The notes below the pieces were generated by a model that saw only the letters and a list, made by a program, of their open reading frames with translations, searched no databases and had not been told where the DNA came from. This document shows positions 8,651 to 17,377 of a DNA stretch of 64,000 nucleotides, in pieces. Positions within the stretch are counted from its first letter, which is position 1; each line of letters opens with the position of its first letter. The stretch is from JBCDCY01 sp039180875 (lineage in GTDB: Bacteria; Pseudomonadota; Alphaproteobacteria; Rhodobacterales; Rhodobacteraceae): assembly GCA_039180875.1 (NCBI GenBank), contig JBCDCY010000005.1, positions 124,001 through 188,000 of the forward strand, given 5' to 3'. Made by a program: the position numbers and the translations under genes.

Positions 8651-9070
8651 ATGGCAACCGTTGACGAGGTGCGGGAGGCGGCGCGAGCCGTCGCCGAAGC
8701 GGCCGAGAACCTGGCCCGGGTGGCCGGGGAGGCCGGTGCCGCCGCCGCCACAGCGCCCGAGGTGGCCACGACCGGCGCCATCTCTCCCTTCGTCTACCTG
8801 TTCTCGGCCTTCGTGCTGGCCTGCTTCGTCGGCTACTACGTGGTCTGGTCGGTGACGCCGGCGCTGCACACGCCGCTGATGTCGGTCACCAACGCCATCT
8901 CCTCCGTCATCGTGGTGGGCGCGCTGATCGCCGTCGGCGTGGATCTGGAGCTTGCCTCGCCCTGGACGCTGGCCTTCGGGGTGATCGCCACGGCGCTCGC
9001 GGCGGTCAACATCTTCGGCGGCTTTCTCGTCACCGAGCGGATGCTCGCCATGTACAAGAAGAAGGACTGA
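8651..9070 (+). CDS. pntAB: NAD(P)+ transhydrogenase subunit alpha 2 (membrane part)
   Basis: A 139-residue membrane protein with a helical hydrophilic N terminus of about 45 residues, then SPFVYLFSAFVLACFVGYYVVWSV (split over two segments), LHTPLMSVTNAISSVIVVGAL and a last pair of helices ending LVTERMLAMYKKKD. The TPLMSVTNAIS motif is diagnostic for transhydrogenase domain II. It forms the proton channel together with the PntB helices. It begins 12 bases after the unknown small gene, with GGGAGGA just upstream, and pntB follows after 5 bases. Confidence 0.93.
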   Translation: MATVDEVREAARAVAEAAENLARVAGEAGAAAATAPEVATTGAISPFVYLFSAFVLACFVGYYVVWSVTPALHTPLMSVTNAISSVIVVGALIAVGVDLELASPWTLAFGVIATALAAVNIFGGFLVTERMLAMYKKKD

Positions 9071-9075
9071 CGGAG

Positions 9076-10476
9076 ATGGCCAATTTCGCCGCCTTCGCCT
9101 ACCTCGTTTCGGGGGTCCTGTTCATCCTGGCGCTTCGGGGGCTGAGCCACCCGACGACCTCGCGCCAGGGCAACCGCTTCGGCATGATCGGCATGGCGAT
9201 CGCCGTGCTGACGACGCTGATCGTCTTCCCGCCGTCCGACAGCCGGGGCTGGGTGCTGGTGATCGGCGCGCTCGGCGCCGGCGGGTTCGTCGGCGGCACC
9301 ATCGCGCGCCGGATCGAGATGACGAAGATGCCGCAGCTTGTGGCGTTCTTCCACTCGCTGGTGGGTCTTGCCGCCGTCTTCGTCGCGGCTGCCGCACTCT
9401 ATTCGCCCGAAGCCTACGGCATTGGCAGCGTGGGTGCGATCAAGACGGCCTCGATCATCGAGATGGCGATTGGTGTGGCGATCGGCGCCATCACCTTCAC
9501 CGGCTCCGTCATCGCCTTCGCCAAGCTCGACGGGCGGATGTCTGGGGCGCCGATCCTGCTGCCGGCGCGGCATCTGATCAACATCGGCCTCGGCGTCGGC
9601 ATCGTGGTAATGGTGATCCTGCTCATCACCACCCAGGCCACCTGGCTCTTCTGGGCGATCACGCTGGCCGCCTTCGCCCTCGGCATCCTGCTGATCATCC
9701 CGATCGGCGGGGCGGACATGCCGGTCGTGATCTCGATGCTGAATTCCTATTCCGGCTGGGCGGCCGCCGGCATCGGCTTTACGCTCGGCAACACCGCGCT
9801 CATCATCACCGGGGCGCTTGTCGGCGCTTCGGGCGCCATCCTCTCCTACATCATGTGCCGCGGCATGAACCGGAGCTTCATCTCGGTCATCCTCGGTGGC
9901 TGGGGCGGCGACGATGCGGCGGCGGCGACCGGCGAGGCGGGCGAGCAGAAGCCAGTGAAGCGCGGCTCGGCCGACGACGCGGCCTTCATCATGCAGAACG
10001 CCGGCTCCGTCATCATCGTGCCGGGCTACGGCATGGCGGTTGCCCAGGCCCAGCACGCGCTGAAGGAGATGGGCGACAAGCTGAAGCATGCCGGGGTCGA
10101 CGTGAAATACGCCATCCACCCGGTGGCCGGCCGGATGCCCGGGCACATGAACGTGCTGCTCGCCGAGGCCAACGTGCCCTACGACGAGGTGTTCGAGCTG
10201 GAGGACATCAACTCCGACTTCTCGCAATCCGATGTGGTCTACGTGATCGGGGCGAACGACGTGACCAATCCGTCGGCCAAGACCGATCCGCAATCCCCCA
10301 TCGCCGGGATGCCGGTGCTGGACGTGGAGAAGTCGAAGACCGTGCTCTTCGTCAAGCGCTCCCTCGGCGCGGGCTATGCCGGGATCGAGAACCCGCTGTT
10401 CTTCATGGACCAGACCATGATGCTGCTCGGCGACGCCAAGAAGATGACGGAGGACATCGTCAAGGCGATGGAGTGA
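9076..10476 (+). CDS. pntB: NAD(P)+ transhydrogenase subunit beta
   Basis: The 466-residue subunit carries the rest of membrane domain II (about nine helices in residues 1-260) and the NADP(H)-binding domain III. In domain III one sees IIVPGYGMAVAQAQH (GxGxxxA fingerprint), IHPVAGRMPGHMNVLLAEA and the VYVIGANDVTNPSAK loop. Together with PntAA and PntAB it couples hydride transfer from NADH to NADP+ with proton entry, which supplies NADPH. Length and motifs are those of a complete, functional subunit. The following hydrolase gene starts 4 bases after the stop. Confidence 0.95.
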   Translation: MANFAAFAYLVSGVLFILALRGLSHPTTSRQGNRFGMIGMAIAVLTTLIVFPPSDSRGWVLVIGALGAGGFVGGTIARRIEMTKMPQLVAFFHSLVGLAAVFVAAAALYSPEAYGIGSVGAIKTASIIEMAIGVAIGAITFTGSVIAFAKLDGRMSGAPILLPARHLINIGLGVGIVVMVILLITTQATWLFWAITLAAFALGILLIIPIGGADMPVVISMLNSYSGWAAAGIGFTLGNTALIITGALVGASGAILSYIMCRGMNRSFISVILGGWGGDDAAAATGEAGEQKPVKRGSADDAAFIMQNAGSVIIVPGYGMAVAQAQHALKEMGDKLKHAGVDVKYAIHPVAGRMPGHMNVLLAEANVPYDEVFELEDINSDFSQSDVVYVIGANDVTNPSAKTDPQSPIAGMPVLDVEKSKTVLFVKRSLGAGYAGIENPLFFMDQTMMLLGDAKKMTEDIVKAME

Positions 10477-10480
10477 GAGG

Positions 10481-11299
10481 ATGCGCCGGCTGCGGCGCCT
10501 TCTCGTCATCGTCCTCAGCGTTGCCGCAGTCGCCTGGATCGGTGCCATCGGCACCCTGCTGCTCAACCGGACGGAGCTCATCTACCCCTTCGCGACTCGC
10601 TTCGATGCGGCGCGGCCGGTGGGGCTGCCGGACGCCCGGCTCCTCCGCTTTGCGACCGACGGGGGCGAGGTCGTCGCCTGGGTCACGGACCCCGCGCCGG
10701 GGCAGCTCGGGATCCTGCACTTCACCGGAAATGTGGGCTTCCTGCCCAACGCCGCCCGGCGGATGCGGGTCTATGCCGATGCGGGCTACGGCATCGCCAT
10801 CCTCGCCTATCGCGGTGCAGGCGGCCATCCGGGGGAGCCGTCTGAGGAAGCGCTGACCGCCGATGCCCTGGCGCTTTACGACCGGCTGCGCCAGGAGCCC
10901 GGCTGGCAGGACCCACCGGTCGCCCACGGCACAAGCCTCGGCGCCGCGGTGGCAGTCCAGGTCGCTGCGCGGCGGGAGGTCCGGGGGCTGGTGCTCGTCG
11001 CCCCCTTCGCCCGGCTTTGCGAGACGGCGGAGCATCATTATCCGCTGATCCCCGCCTGCGCCGTCCTGCCCGATAATCGGTGGGAGAGCGCGGCGGCGAT
11101 TGCGGGGATCGAGGCGCCGCTGCTCCTCCTGCACGGCGATGCGGACGAGGTGATCCCGGTGGCGCACGGCCGGGCCCTGTTCGCCGCGGCCGTCGAGCCC
11201 AAGCAACTGATCGTTTACGAAGGCGGCGGGCACGACGACCTCGGCCGCTTCGGCTCCCGCAGCGACACCATGGCGTGGCTCGAAAGGCTCGCGCCGTAG
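10481..11299 (+). CDS. alpha/beta hydrolase with an N-terminal membrane anchor (BEM46/DUF-type)
   Basis: A 272-residue protein with an N-terminal hydrophobic helix (LLVIVLSVAAVAWIGAIGTLL, one base set after RRLRR), probably an anchor. The hydrolase core follows: FTGNVGFLPN in place of the usual oxyanion HGN, the nucleophile elbow HGTSLGAAVAV with serine near 150, LLLHGDADEVIP carrying the acidic residue, and GGGHDDL carrying the histidine. This arrangement matches the Bem46/YfhR branch of serine hydrolases with unknown substrate. It starts 4 bases after pntB and is likely in that transcript, but no functional link is evident. Confidence 0.82.
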   Translation: MRRLRRLLVIVLSVAAVAWIGAIGTLLLNRTELIYPFATRFDAARPVGLPDARLLRFATDGGEVVAWVTDPAPGQLGILHFTGNVGFLPNAARRMRVYADAGYGIAILAYRGAGGHPGEPSEEALTADALALYDRLRQEPGWQDPPVAHGTSLGAAVAVQVAARREVRGLVLVAPFARLCETAEHHYPLIPACAVLPDNRWESAAAIAGIEAPLLLLHGDADEVIPVAHGRALFAAAVEPKQLIVYEGGGHDDLGRFGSRSDTMAWLERLAP

Positions 11300-11302
11300 G
11301 GG

Positions 11303-12019
11303 CTAGAGCGGCATCGGCCCGTCGGCGCCGAGCAGGGCGACCTCCGCCTCCTCCAGCACCAGGCAGGAGAGATGCCCGCCATAGACGGCGCCGGTGTCGA
11401 TGCCGATGCGGTTGCCGTGGTCGACCACCCGCGAGGTCACGGTATGGCCATGCACGACGACCCAGCCGTGGTCGGTACGGCTCTCGAGAAACTCGCGCCG
11501 GATCCACATCAGGTCCTGAGCGCTCTGCGCCTCGATGGCGATGCCGGGCCGGATGCCGGCGTGGACGAACAGATAACTGCCGAGCCGATGCCAGAGCGGC
11601 AGCTCGGCCAGAAAGCGCTGATGCGCCTCCGGCACGTTCCGCCGCAGCGCCTCTGCGTCGAAATCCAGCCCGGCCTCGACCCCGTAGCCGAGGCAGGTCT
11701 CGACGCCCCCGTATTGCAGCCAGTTGGGTGCATCCGCGGTCCAGCCGCGGGTGAGGGCGATGTGCAGATACTCGTCGTGGTTGCCGCGGAGGCAGACCGT
11801 CGGCAGATCCGCCCGCGCGCCGAGCGCGAGCAATCGGTCGATCACCGCCGGCACCTCCGGCCCGCGGTCGACATAGTCGCCGAGATGGATCAGCAGGGGC
11901 TGGGGGTGGGGGCGCTGGGCGAGGTCGTCGGCGATCCACTCATGGGCCACGCCAAGTTCCCCATCGCAGCCATGCACGTCGCCGATGGCATAGATCCGAT
12001 GCCCCGCCGTCGTCCGCAT
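11303..12019 (-). CDS. metallophosphoesterase, PPP-family serine/threonine protein phosphatase type
   Basis: The 238-residue protein has the PPP signature blocks in order: YAIGDVHGCDGE (about 10-21), HLGDYVDRGPE (about 45-55), LRGNHDEYL (about 78-86), then FVHAGIRPG and VVHGHTVTS. These provide the two-metal site ligands (D-x-H, G-D-x-x-D-R-G, G-N-H-D/E). Homologues dephosphorylate proteins or diadenosine tetraphosphate; which applies here cannot be said. It is convergent with the hydrolase gene (3-base gap) and lies downstream of rpsU, separated from it by a terminator. Confidence 0.88.
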   Translation of the reverse strand: MRTTAGHRIYAIGDVHGCDGELGVAHEWIADDLAQRPHPQPLLIHLGDYVDRGPEVPAVIDRLLALGARADLPTVCLRGNHDEYLHIALTRGWTADAPNWLQYGGVETCLGYGVEAGLDFDAEALRRNVPEAHQRFLAELPLWHRLGSYLFVHAGIRPGIAIEAQSAQDLMWIRREFLESRTDHGWVVVHGHTVTSRVVDHGNRIGIDTGAVYGGHLSCLVLEEAEVALLGADGPMPL

Positions 12020-12036
12020 GGCGCCCGATCCCTCAG

Positions 12037-12071
12037 AAAAAGCGAAACCCCCGCACCATGGGCCGGGGGTT
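12037..12071 (-). terminator. rho-independent terminator after rpsU
   Basis: Read on the minus strand, the arm AACCCCCG pairs with CGGGGGTT around a 10-base loop and is followed by TCGCTTTTT. The position directly downstream of rpsU fits termination of that transcript before the phosphoesterase gene. A second small GGGGC/GCCCC hairpin lies just upstream of it. Confidence 0.75.
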
Positions 12072-12109
12072 CTGGTGTGGGGCGAAAGCCCCGATCCGTC
12101 GTGTCTCGC

Positions 12110-12316
12110 CTAGAGCGCGCCTTCGCGCTGCAGCTTCTTCCGGGCAAGCTTGCGGGCGCGGCGAATGGCCTCAGCTTTTTCGCGGGCGCGCCGCTCCGAC
12201 GGCTTTTCGTAGTGCTGGCGCAGCTTCATCTCGCGAAACACGCCTTCGCGCTGCAGCTTCTTCTTCAGCGCGCGGAGCGCTTGATCGACATTGTTATCGC
12301 GAACCATTACCTGCAC
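12110..12316 (-). CDS. rpsU: 30S ribosomal protein S21
   Basis: The 68-residue, strongly basic protein starts MQVMVRDNNVDQALRALKKK, which is the S21 signature, and continues with REMKLRQHYEKPSERRAREK. S21 sits on the 30S platform near the 3' end of 16S rRNA and helps translation initiation. Length and sequence are normal for alphaproteobacteria. It is divergent from the COQ9-type gene across 93 bases, an arrangement common enough that the COQ9 family was named as the rpsU-divergent protein family. It is followed by a good terminator. Confidence 0.97.
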   Translation of the reverse strand: MQVMVRDNNVDQALRALKKKLQREGVFREMKLRQHYEKPSERRAREKAEAIRRARKLARKKLQREGAL

Positions 12317-12409
12317 GGGTACGTTGTCCTTTCACGGCACCTTCGGATCTCCGGAGAGCGCTTTAGATAGCCACCTGTGGCGACCTTGTCCACAGCTGAG
12401 GGAGATCGA

Positions 12410-13147
12410 ATGACGGATCGTGACGCACCGACCGACCCCGCGGCCGAGGAGGAGGCCCCCCGGGATGAGATCGAAGCGGCGCGCGCGGCCCTGCTGGACG
12501 CTGCGCTGATCCACGTGGCCTTCGACGGCTGGAGCGCCAAGACCCTGCGCGCCGCGACGCTGGAGAGCGAGGTCGATCCCGCGCTCGCCCGCATAGCCGC
12601 GCCGCGGGGGGCGATCGACCTGGCCATCGCCTTCCACGACCGGGCCGATCATCAGTTGGCGGCCGACCTCTCCGCCACCGACCTCACCGGTCTGCGCTAC
12701 CGCGACCGGGTGGCCTACGCCGTGCGGCGCCGGTTCGAGCTGGTGGCCGCGCATCGCGAGGTGGTGCGCCGCTCGACGAGCCTCTTTGCCCTGCCGATGC
12801 ATGCGATGGACGGCAGCCGGGCGCTTTGGCGCACCGCCGATACGATCTGGCGCGCGCTCGGCGACGACAGTCAGGACTACAACTGGTACACCAAGCGCAT
12901 GACGCTTTCGGGCGTGCTGTCGGCCACGCTGCTCTACTGGTTGGGCGACGAGAGCCCGGGGGCGGTGCGCACGCGGGAGTTCGTCGACCGGCGGATCGAC
13001 GACGTCATGCAGATCGAAAAGCTGCGGAGCCAGATGACCGAGAACCCGCTCGGGCGCGCCCTGATGACCGGGCCGAACTGGCTGCTCGGCCGCATCCGGC
13101 CGCCCTCCGCCCGCACCGACATGCCGGGCTACGTGCCGCCCCGCTAG
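12410..13147 (+). CDS. COQ9 family protein (ubiquinone biosynthesis accessory factor)
   Basis: The 245-residue protein is assigned to start at ATG 12410, preceded by GAGGGAGA; the frame is open to a GTG at 12377 but without a good ribosome-binding site. The segment RAALLDAALIHVAFDGWSAKTL resembles the TetR-like N terminus of COQ9, and DDSQDYNWYTKRMTLSGVLSATLLYWL is the conserved C-terminal block that binds a lipid and docks on the hydroxylase COQ7. In bacteria the role in ubiquinone synthesis is by homology. The gene overlaps the convergent mltB-like gene by 4 bases. Confidence 0.88.
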   Translation: MTDRDAPTDPAAEEEAPRDEIEAARAALLDAALIHVAFDGWSAKTLRAATLESEVDPALARIAAPRGAIDLAIAFHDRADHQLAADLSATDLTGLRYRDRVAYAVRRRFELVAAHREVVRRSTSLFALPMHAMDGSRALWRTADTIWRALGDDSQDYNWYTKRMTLSGVLSATLLYWLGDESPGAVRTREFVDRRIDDVMQIEKLRSQMTENPLGRALMTGPNWLLGRIRPPSARTDMPGYVPPR

Positions 13148-14391
13148 CCCTGGGTCGCCAGGCGCTGCAAGAGATCCGCGGTGGGAAAGCCGTCCGGCAC
13201 CAGGCCGTTTGCCCGCTGGTAGGCGCGAATGGCGGCGATGGTGTTGGGGCCGATGATGCCGTCCGCCCCCTGGGTGTCGTAGCCGAGCGCCGTCAGCCGC
13301 TCCTGCAACTCGATGTTCTCGGCCCGGCTGAGCGCGCGGCTCCCCCGCGGCCAGTCGGCGGCGAAGGGCCCCGCGCCCCGCAGGCGATCGGCCAGGTGCC
13401 CGACCGCCAGGGCATAGGACGTGGCGTTGTTGTAGCGCTTGATGACGCGGAAGTTGTTGTAGACGGCGAAGACCGGGCCGCCCGCACCGGCCGGGGCGAG
13501 CAGCGCCGCCGGGCCGTGATCGGGGATCGGGCTGCCGTCCACCCGCGTGACGCCGCGGCCTTGCCAAACGCTTACCGGCTGCCGGTTGCCCTGGTCGACC
13601 GTGGAGAAGTCAAAGCCCGCCGGCAGCCGCACCTCCACCCCCCAGGGCGCGCCGGGGGTCCAGCCGAAGCGGCTGAGGTAGTTGGCGGTGGAGGCGAGCG
13701 CATCCGACGGATCGGCGCCCCAGATATTGCGCCGCCCGTCCCCGTCGAAGTCCGCGGCATAGGCGAGGTAGCTCGTCGGGATGAACTGGGTGTGGCCCAT
13801 GGCCCCGGCCCAGGAACCCACCATGGAACGGGGGGCGACATCGCCCGCCTCGAGGATCTGCAGCGCGGCGACCAGTTGCTCCTCGCCGAAGCTGCGGCGC
13901 CTTCCCTGGTGGGCAAGGGTCGCCAGGCTTTCGATCACGTCGAGGCTGCCGCGCTGGGCGCCATAGGCGCTCTCGATCCCCCAGATGGCGGTGACGACGG
14001 CGGCATCGACGCCGAAGCGCCGCTCGATCTCGGCCAGCGTCGTGCCCTCGGCCGCCAGCGCGGCGCGGCCGTTCTCGATCCGGCTGTCGGAGACGGCGCG
14101 GTCGAGATACTCCCAGATCGGGCGGGTGAACTCCGGCTGGAAGGCGTCGCGCTCCAGCACCTCGGCGCTCACGCCCACGCCCTGGAACGCCCGGTCGAAG
14201 GTGGTGGGAGAGATCCCGGCGGCGAGCGCCTGGGACCGGAAGCCGTTTCGCCAGGCGGCGAAGCTGGCGGAGATCGCCACGCTCTCGGGCCGGGCGGCGG
14301 GTGGCGGTGCCTCGGCCGGGCCCTCAGCCGCGGCACATCCGCCGAGCGCCGTGCCGAGAAGTGAGATCGCCAGGACCATCGCGCCGCGCAT
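13144..14391 (-). CDS. lytic murein transglycosylase (MltB-like, SLT family 3) with a peptidoglycan-binding domain, lipoprotein
   Basis: The 415-residue protein has a lipoprotein signal: a hydrophobic N terminus ending LGTALGGCAAAE, with the lipobox cysteine near residue 19. The MltB-type domain spans about 40-330, with the catalytic glutamate in IWGIESAYG (near 140) and MGHTQFIPTSYLAYA as the second landmark. A PG_binding_1 domain closes the chain (LQERLTALGYDTQGADG, then GPNTIAAIRAYQ). It cleaves the MurNAc-GlcNAc bond with 1,6-anhydro formation at the inner face of the outer membrane. The gene for another wall enzyme, NlpC/P60, lies just upstream in the same direction. Confidence 0.92.
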   Translation of the reverse strand: MRGAMVLAISLLGTALGGCAAAEGPAEAPPPAARPESVAISASFAAWRNGFRSQALAAGISPTTFDRAFQGVGVSAEVLERDAFQPEFTRPIWEYLDRAVSDSRIENGRAALAAEGTTLAEIERRFGVDAAVVTAIWGIESAYGAQRGSLDVIESLATLAHQGRRRSFGEEQLVAALQILEAGDVAPRSMVGSWAGAMGHTQFIPTSYLAYAADFDGDGRRNIWGADPSDALASTANYLSRFGWTPGAPWGVEVRLPAGFDFSTVDQGNRQPVSVWQGRGVTRVDGSPIPDHGPAALLAPAGAGGPVFAVYNNFRVIKRYNNATSYALAVGHLADRLRGAGPFAADWPRGSRALSRAENIELQERLTALGYDTQGADGIIGPNTIAAIRAYQRANGLVPDGFPTADLLQRLATQG

Positions 14392-14502
14392 TCCGTGCCC
14401 TCCGCACTCAAGCGATCGGGCCGTCCGCCAGGCCCCGTTGCGGCGAGAGCCTAGGCCGTTCGCGCCACGATTTGAAGCGGCCCGATCGGGCGTTTCCGCG
14501 CC

Positions 14503-15363
14503 TTAGCCGGGATCGGCGCGCCGGCGCCGGTCGCGGATCGGCCCGACCCCGGCGGCGGCGATCCGCGCCTCCGCCTCAGCCAGCGGCTCGCGCACCACCG
14601 CCATATGGCTGGCATTGGCGTGGAGCAGCGTCGTCTTGTCCGTCATCCAGCCGACATGGCCGTCCCAGAACACCAGATCGCCCCGGCGGAGCGCGGCATT
14701 GCGGCGGAGCGGCCGGCCGATCTCCGCCTGCTGCATGTCCGAGTCCCGGGGGCAGTCCGCCCCGGCGGCGAGCAGGGCAAGCTGCACCAGGGCGGAGCAG
14801 TCGAGCCCCGCGGCGGAGCGTCCGCCCCAGAGGTAGGGCACCCCCAGCAGCCGCTCGGCCCAGGTCACGGGATCGGTGATCTCCGGCCACTCGGCGACCA
14901 CGTGGGCGGCCGGGCAATAGCCGCCGCCCACCTCGACGAAATCGCCCTCCCGCCCGGTGACGTTGAGCTCCGCCAGGAAGGGGAACGCCTCCACCGGGCG
15001 GCACTTCACGCTCGGCTCGGGGTAGAGATGGGTAAAGAGCGCGGCGACCCGGTGCGGCGTGCCGATCGCTGCACCGGCCGGCTCCAGCATCGCCTGGGGG
15101 ACATAGCCGACATAGCCGTCGGTGAGGCACTGGCCCCAGGCAAAGCCGGTCTCGGCATCGCCCTCATAGAGCGTGAAGCGCTCGCCCATCAGCAATTGGC
15201 TGTCGAGCGGGCCCTCGGGATCGGGCTCCAGGGTCAGGGGGGCGAGGGGGACGGCCACCACCATCTCGCGCCCCTCGACGAAGCGCTCGGCCTCGACCTT
15301 GCCGCGGAGGGAGGCGGCGGCCAGATCCGGCCGGGCCGGGGTGATGCGGCGGTCGATGCTCAT
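14503..15363 (-). CDS. NlpC/P60 family peptidoglycan endopeptidase with SH3-like N-terminal domains
   Basis: A 286-residue protein. Residues 35-150 form two bacterial SH3-like parts (LDSQLLMGERFTLYEG, then GYVGYVPQAML). The C-terminal NlpC/P60 domain has its cysteine in GLDCSALVQL (near 189), the histidine in WDGHVGWM (near 236) and the third polar residue in LLHANASHMAV. Members split bonds to D-Glu/meso-diaminopimelate in stem peptides. No signal peptide is visible, so it may act in the cytoplasm on recycled muropeptides or be exported in another way. It overlaps the aminopeptidase gene upstream by 4 bases, which suggests the pair works on peptide turnover. Confidence 0.9.
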   Translation of the reverse strand: MSIDRRITPARPDLAAASLRGKVEAERFVEGREMVVAVPLAPLTLEPDPEGPLDSQLLMGERFTLYEGDAETGFAWGQCLTDGYVGYVPQAMLEPAGAAIGTPHRVAALFTHLYPEPSVKCRPVEAFPFLAELNVTGREGDFVEVGGGYCPAAHVVAEWPEITDPVTWAERLLGVPYLWGGRSAAGLDCSALVQLALLAAGADCPRDSDMQQAEIGRPLRRNAALRRGDLVFWDGHVGWMTDKTTLLHANASHMAVVREPLAEAEARIAAAGVGPIRDRRRRADPG

Positions 15364-16757
15364 GATGCGGCACCGTAGCGGCGTTCGAGGTGGGTGAAGA
15401 CCGCGCGCGCGGCCTGGCAGGCGCCGCCCTTCGGCCGGCCAGGCGCATCCTCAGGCGACCAGGCCATCATGTCGACATGGGCGAAGGCCTCGGCCTTCTC
15501 GACAAAGCGGCGGAGGAAGAGGGCCGCCGTGATCGCGCCGCCGAACGGGCCGGCCGGTGCGTTGTCGAGATCGGCGACGGCGGACTCGATCTTCTTCTCG
15601 TAGGGCTCCCAGAACGGCATCTGCCAGAGCGGGTCAAAGGCCGCGCGACCGGCCTCGTCCAGGGCGGCGCCGAGGGCGGCGGTGGAGGAGAAGCAGGCCG
15701 GCAGATCGGTGCCGAGCGCCACCCGCGCCGCACCGGTCAGCGTGGCGAAGGAGAGCAGGAGCGCCGGCGTCTCCTCATCCGCTAATGCCAGGGCGTCGGC
15801 GAGGATCAGGCGCCCTTCGGCATCGGTGTTATTGACCTCGACGGTCAACCCCTTGCGGGAGGTCAGCACGTCCCCCGGCCGGAAGGCGGCGCCGGAGATC
15901 GCGTTCTCCACTGCCGGCACGAGCAGGCGGAGCCGCACCGGCAGCGCACGGGCCATGATCATGTGGGCGAGCGCAAGCGCGTTCGCCGCGCCGCCCATGT
16001 CCTTCTTCATCAGCGCCATCGCGCTCGCCGGCTTGATGTCGAGCCCGCCGGTGTCGAAGCAAACGCCCTTGCCGACGATGGTCACCTTGGGCGCAGCCGG
16101 ATCGCCCCAGTGCAGATCGACCAGCCGCGGCGCTGTGGCCGAGGCCCGCCCGACGGTGTGGATCATCGGAAAGTTCTGCTCGAGCAATGCGTCGCCGACG
16201 ATTGCCGTCACCTCGGCACCGTGGCGCGCGCCCAGGTCCTCGACGGCGGTCTGCAGCTCCGCCGGGCTGAGGTCGGAGGCCGGGGTGTTGATCAGGTCCT
16301 GGGCGAGAAAGGCCGCCTCCGCCATCGCCTCGAGCCGCAGGGCATCGAGGCCGTCGGGGCCGATCAGCTCGGCGACCGGAGCGGGCCGGTCGCGGTAGCG
16401 CGTGAAGCGGTAGCCGGCGAGCAGCCAGCCAAGCGCCGTTTCCTCCAGGAGCTCCGGATCGGCAGGTTCTGCCGGTTCCAGGCGCCAGGCGCCCTCCGGC
16501 AGTTTCGCCCGGGCCGCCGCAACGCCGAAGCGCGTCCGCCGCCGGGCCTTCGCGTCGCCGAGCCCGACCAGGGCGGCGCCGACGCCGGTCTCGCCGGGCA
16601 GCAGCAGCACCTCACCGAGGCCGGCGCGAAAGCCGCTGCCCTCGACCCAGGGCTTGAAGCCGGCACCCGGCCCGCTCAGCCACGGCTCCAGACCATCGGC
16701 CGCCAGCAGATGCAGGGCGCGGTGGGGGGAGGAGGGATCGGCGAATCGCGGGGTCAT
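15360..16757 (-). CDS. M17 family leucyl aminopeptidase
   Basis: The 465-residue enzyme has a variable N-terminal domain and the M17 catalytic domain. Landmarks are GKGVCFDTGGLDIKPASAM, KKDMGGAANALALAHM and the family signature NNTDAEGRLILADAL, which hold the two zinc ligands and the catalytic lysine and arginine. It removes N-terminal residues from peptides, possibly the products of the NlpC/P60 enzyme encoded directly downstream with a 4-base overlap. The N-terminal domain is shorter and less conserved than in E. coli PepA, so this is the PepB-like or unassigned M17 branch. A DNA-binding role as known for PepA is not supported. Confidence 0.9.
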   Translation of the reverse strand: MTPRFADPSSPHRALHLLAADGLEPWLSGPGAGFKPWVEGSGFRAGLGEVLLLPGETGVGAALVGLGDAKARRRTRFGVAAARAKLPEGAWRLEPAEPADPELLEETALGWLLAGYRFTRYRDRPAPVAELIGPDGLDALRLEAMAEAAFLAQDLINTPASDLSPAELQTAVEDLGARHGAEVTAIVGDALLEQNFPMIHTVGRASATAPRLVDLHWGDPAAPKVTIVGKGVCFDTGGLDIKPASAMALMKKDMGGAANALALAHMIMARALPVRLRLLVPAVENAISGAAFRPGDVLTSRKGLTVEVNNTDAEGRLILADALALADEETPALLLSFATLTGAARVALGTDLPACFSSTAALGAALDEAGRAAFDPLWQMPFWEPYEKKIESAVADLDNAPAGPFGGAITAALFLRRFVEKAEAFAHVDMMAWSPEDAPGRPKGGACQAARAVFTHLERRYGAAS

Positions 16758-16830
16758 GCAGGTCTCGCGCCCGGAGCGGATGCGCCGACCCTATCGGCCG
16801 CCCATCCAGGCGCAAGGCCGATGCGCCGCT

Positions 16831-17223
16831 TCAGATCATGCGGGCCGGCGGCAGGTTCAGGTGCCGTTCCGCCCGGCCGGCGAGCCGGTTGAGCCGCGCC
16901 GCGATCGAGGCCGCCGCGTGCAGATCCGCCGTCTCCGCCGCGCGGGCGAGGTCCATAGCGACGCGGCCGAGCTCGGTAAAGCCCACCTCGCCCGCCAGAT
17001 CGTCGATCCGCTCCGCCGCCGCGACGATGCGGTCGAAATCGACGACGTCGAGCAGATCCGGCAGGTCGGAGACCTCGTCCAAGATCATGAACACCGCATC
17101 CTCGATGATCTCGCGGCAGGCGGGATCGCGCGCGGCAAGTCGCAGCACATAAAGGTCCAGGGTCGTCTCCTCCCCCCCGCCGTCATCAGCCCCGTGCCGG
17201 GTGAGCGGTAAAATCGCAGCCAT
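16831..17223 (-). CDS. hypothetical acidic protein behind a LexA-type box
   Basis: I place the start at ATG 17223 (MAAILPLTRHGAD), 5 bases after AAAGGGGA; upstream codons run into an unlikely N terminus. The product has 130 residues, is acidic and probably all-helical (EIIEDAVFMILDEVSDLPDLL, FDRIVAAAERIDDLAGEVGF). It has no membrane segment, no cysteine cluster and no catalytic motif I recognise. It is the first gene upstream of the M17 aminopeptidase, 73 bases apart in the same direction. A GAAC-N7-GAAC site ends 31 bases upstream of the start codon, so DNA-damage control by LexA is likely. Function unknown. Confidence 0.7.
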   Translation of the reverse strand: MAAILPLTRHGADDGGGEETTLDLYVLRLAARDPACREIIEDAVFMILDEVSDLPDLLDVVDFDRIVAAAERIDDLAGEVGFTELGRVAMDLARAAETADLHAAASIAARLNRLAGRAERHLNLPPARMI

Positions 17224-17253
17224 GTCGGTCCCCTTTCGGTCCGAGTCGTTGTG

Positions 17254-17268
17254 GAACATTTGGCGAAC
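17254..17268. promoter_or_regulatory. LexA/SOS-type operator, GAAC-N7-GAAC
   Basis: The bases GAACATTTGGCGAAC read GTTCGCCAAATGTTC on the minus strand, an exact match to the direct-repeat LexA box GTTC-N7-GTTC known from alphaproteobacteria. It sits 31 bases before the ATG of the unknown gene at 17223, where it would overlap the promoter. It is about 110 bases upstream of the divergent cytochrome b561 gene, so that gene is the less likely target. One exact match of eight fixed bases can arise by chance; the position is what makes it credible. Confidence 0.6.
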
Positions 17269-17377
17269 ATGAGGGGTGATGGTTAATCCCGACTTACCGG
17301 GCGCCGGGATCGTGCGGCAACGATTTCCTAAGAAAAACCAGCTAGATCGCCCCTTCCACATCGAAGGGGAGAGCGCG

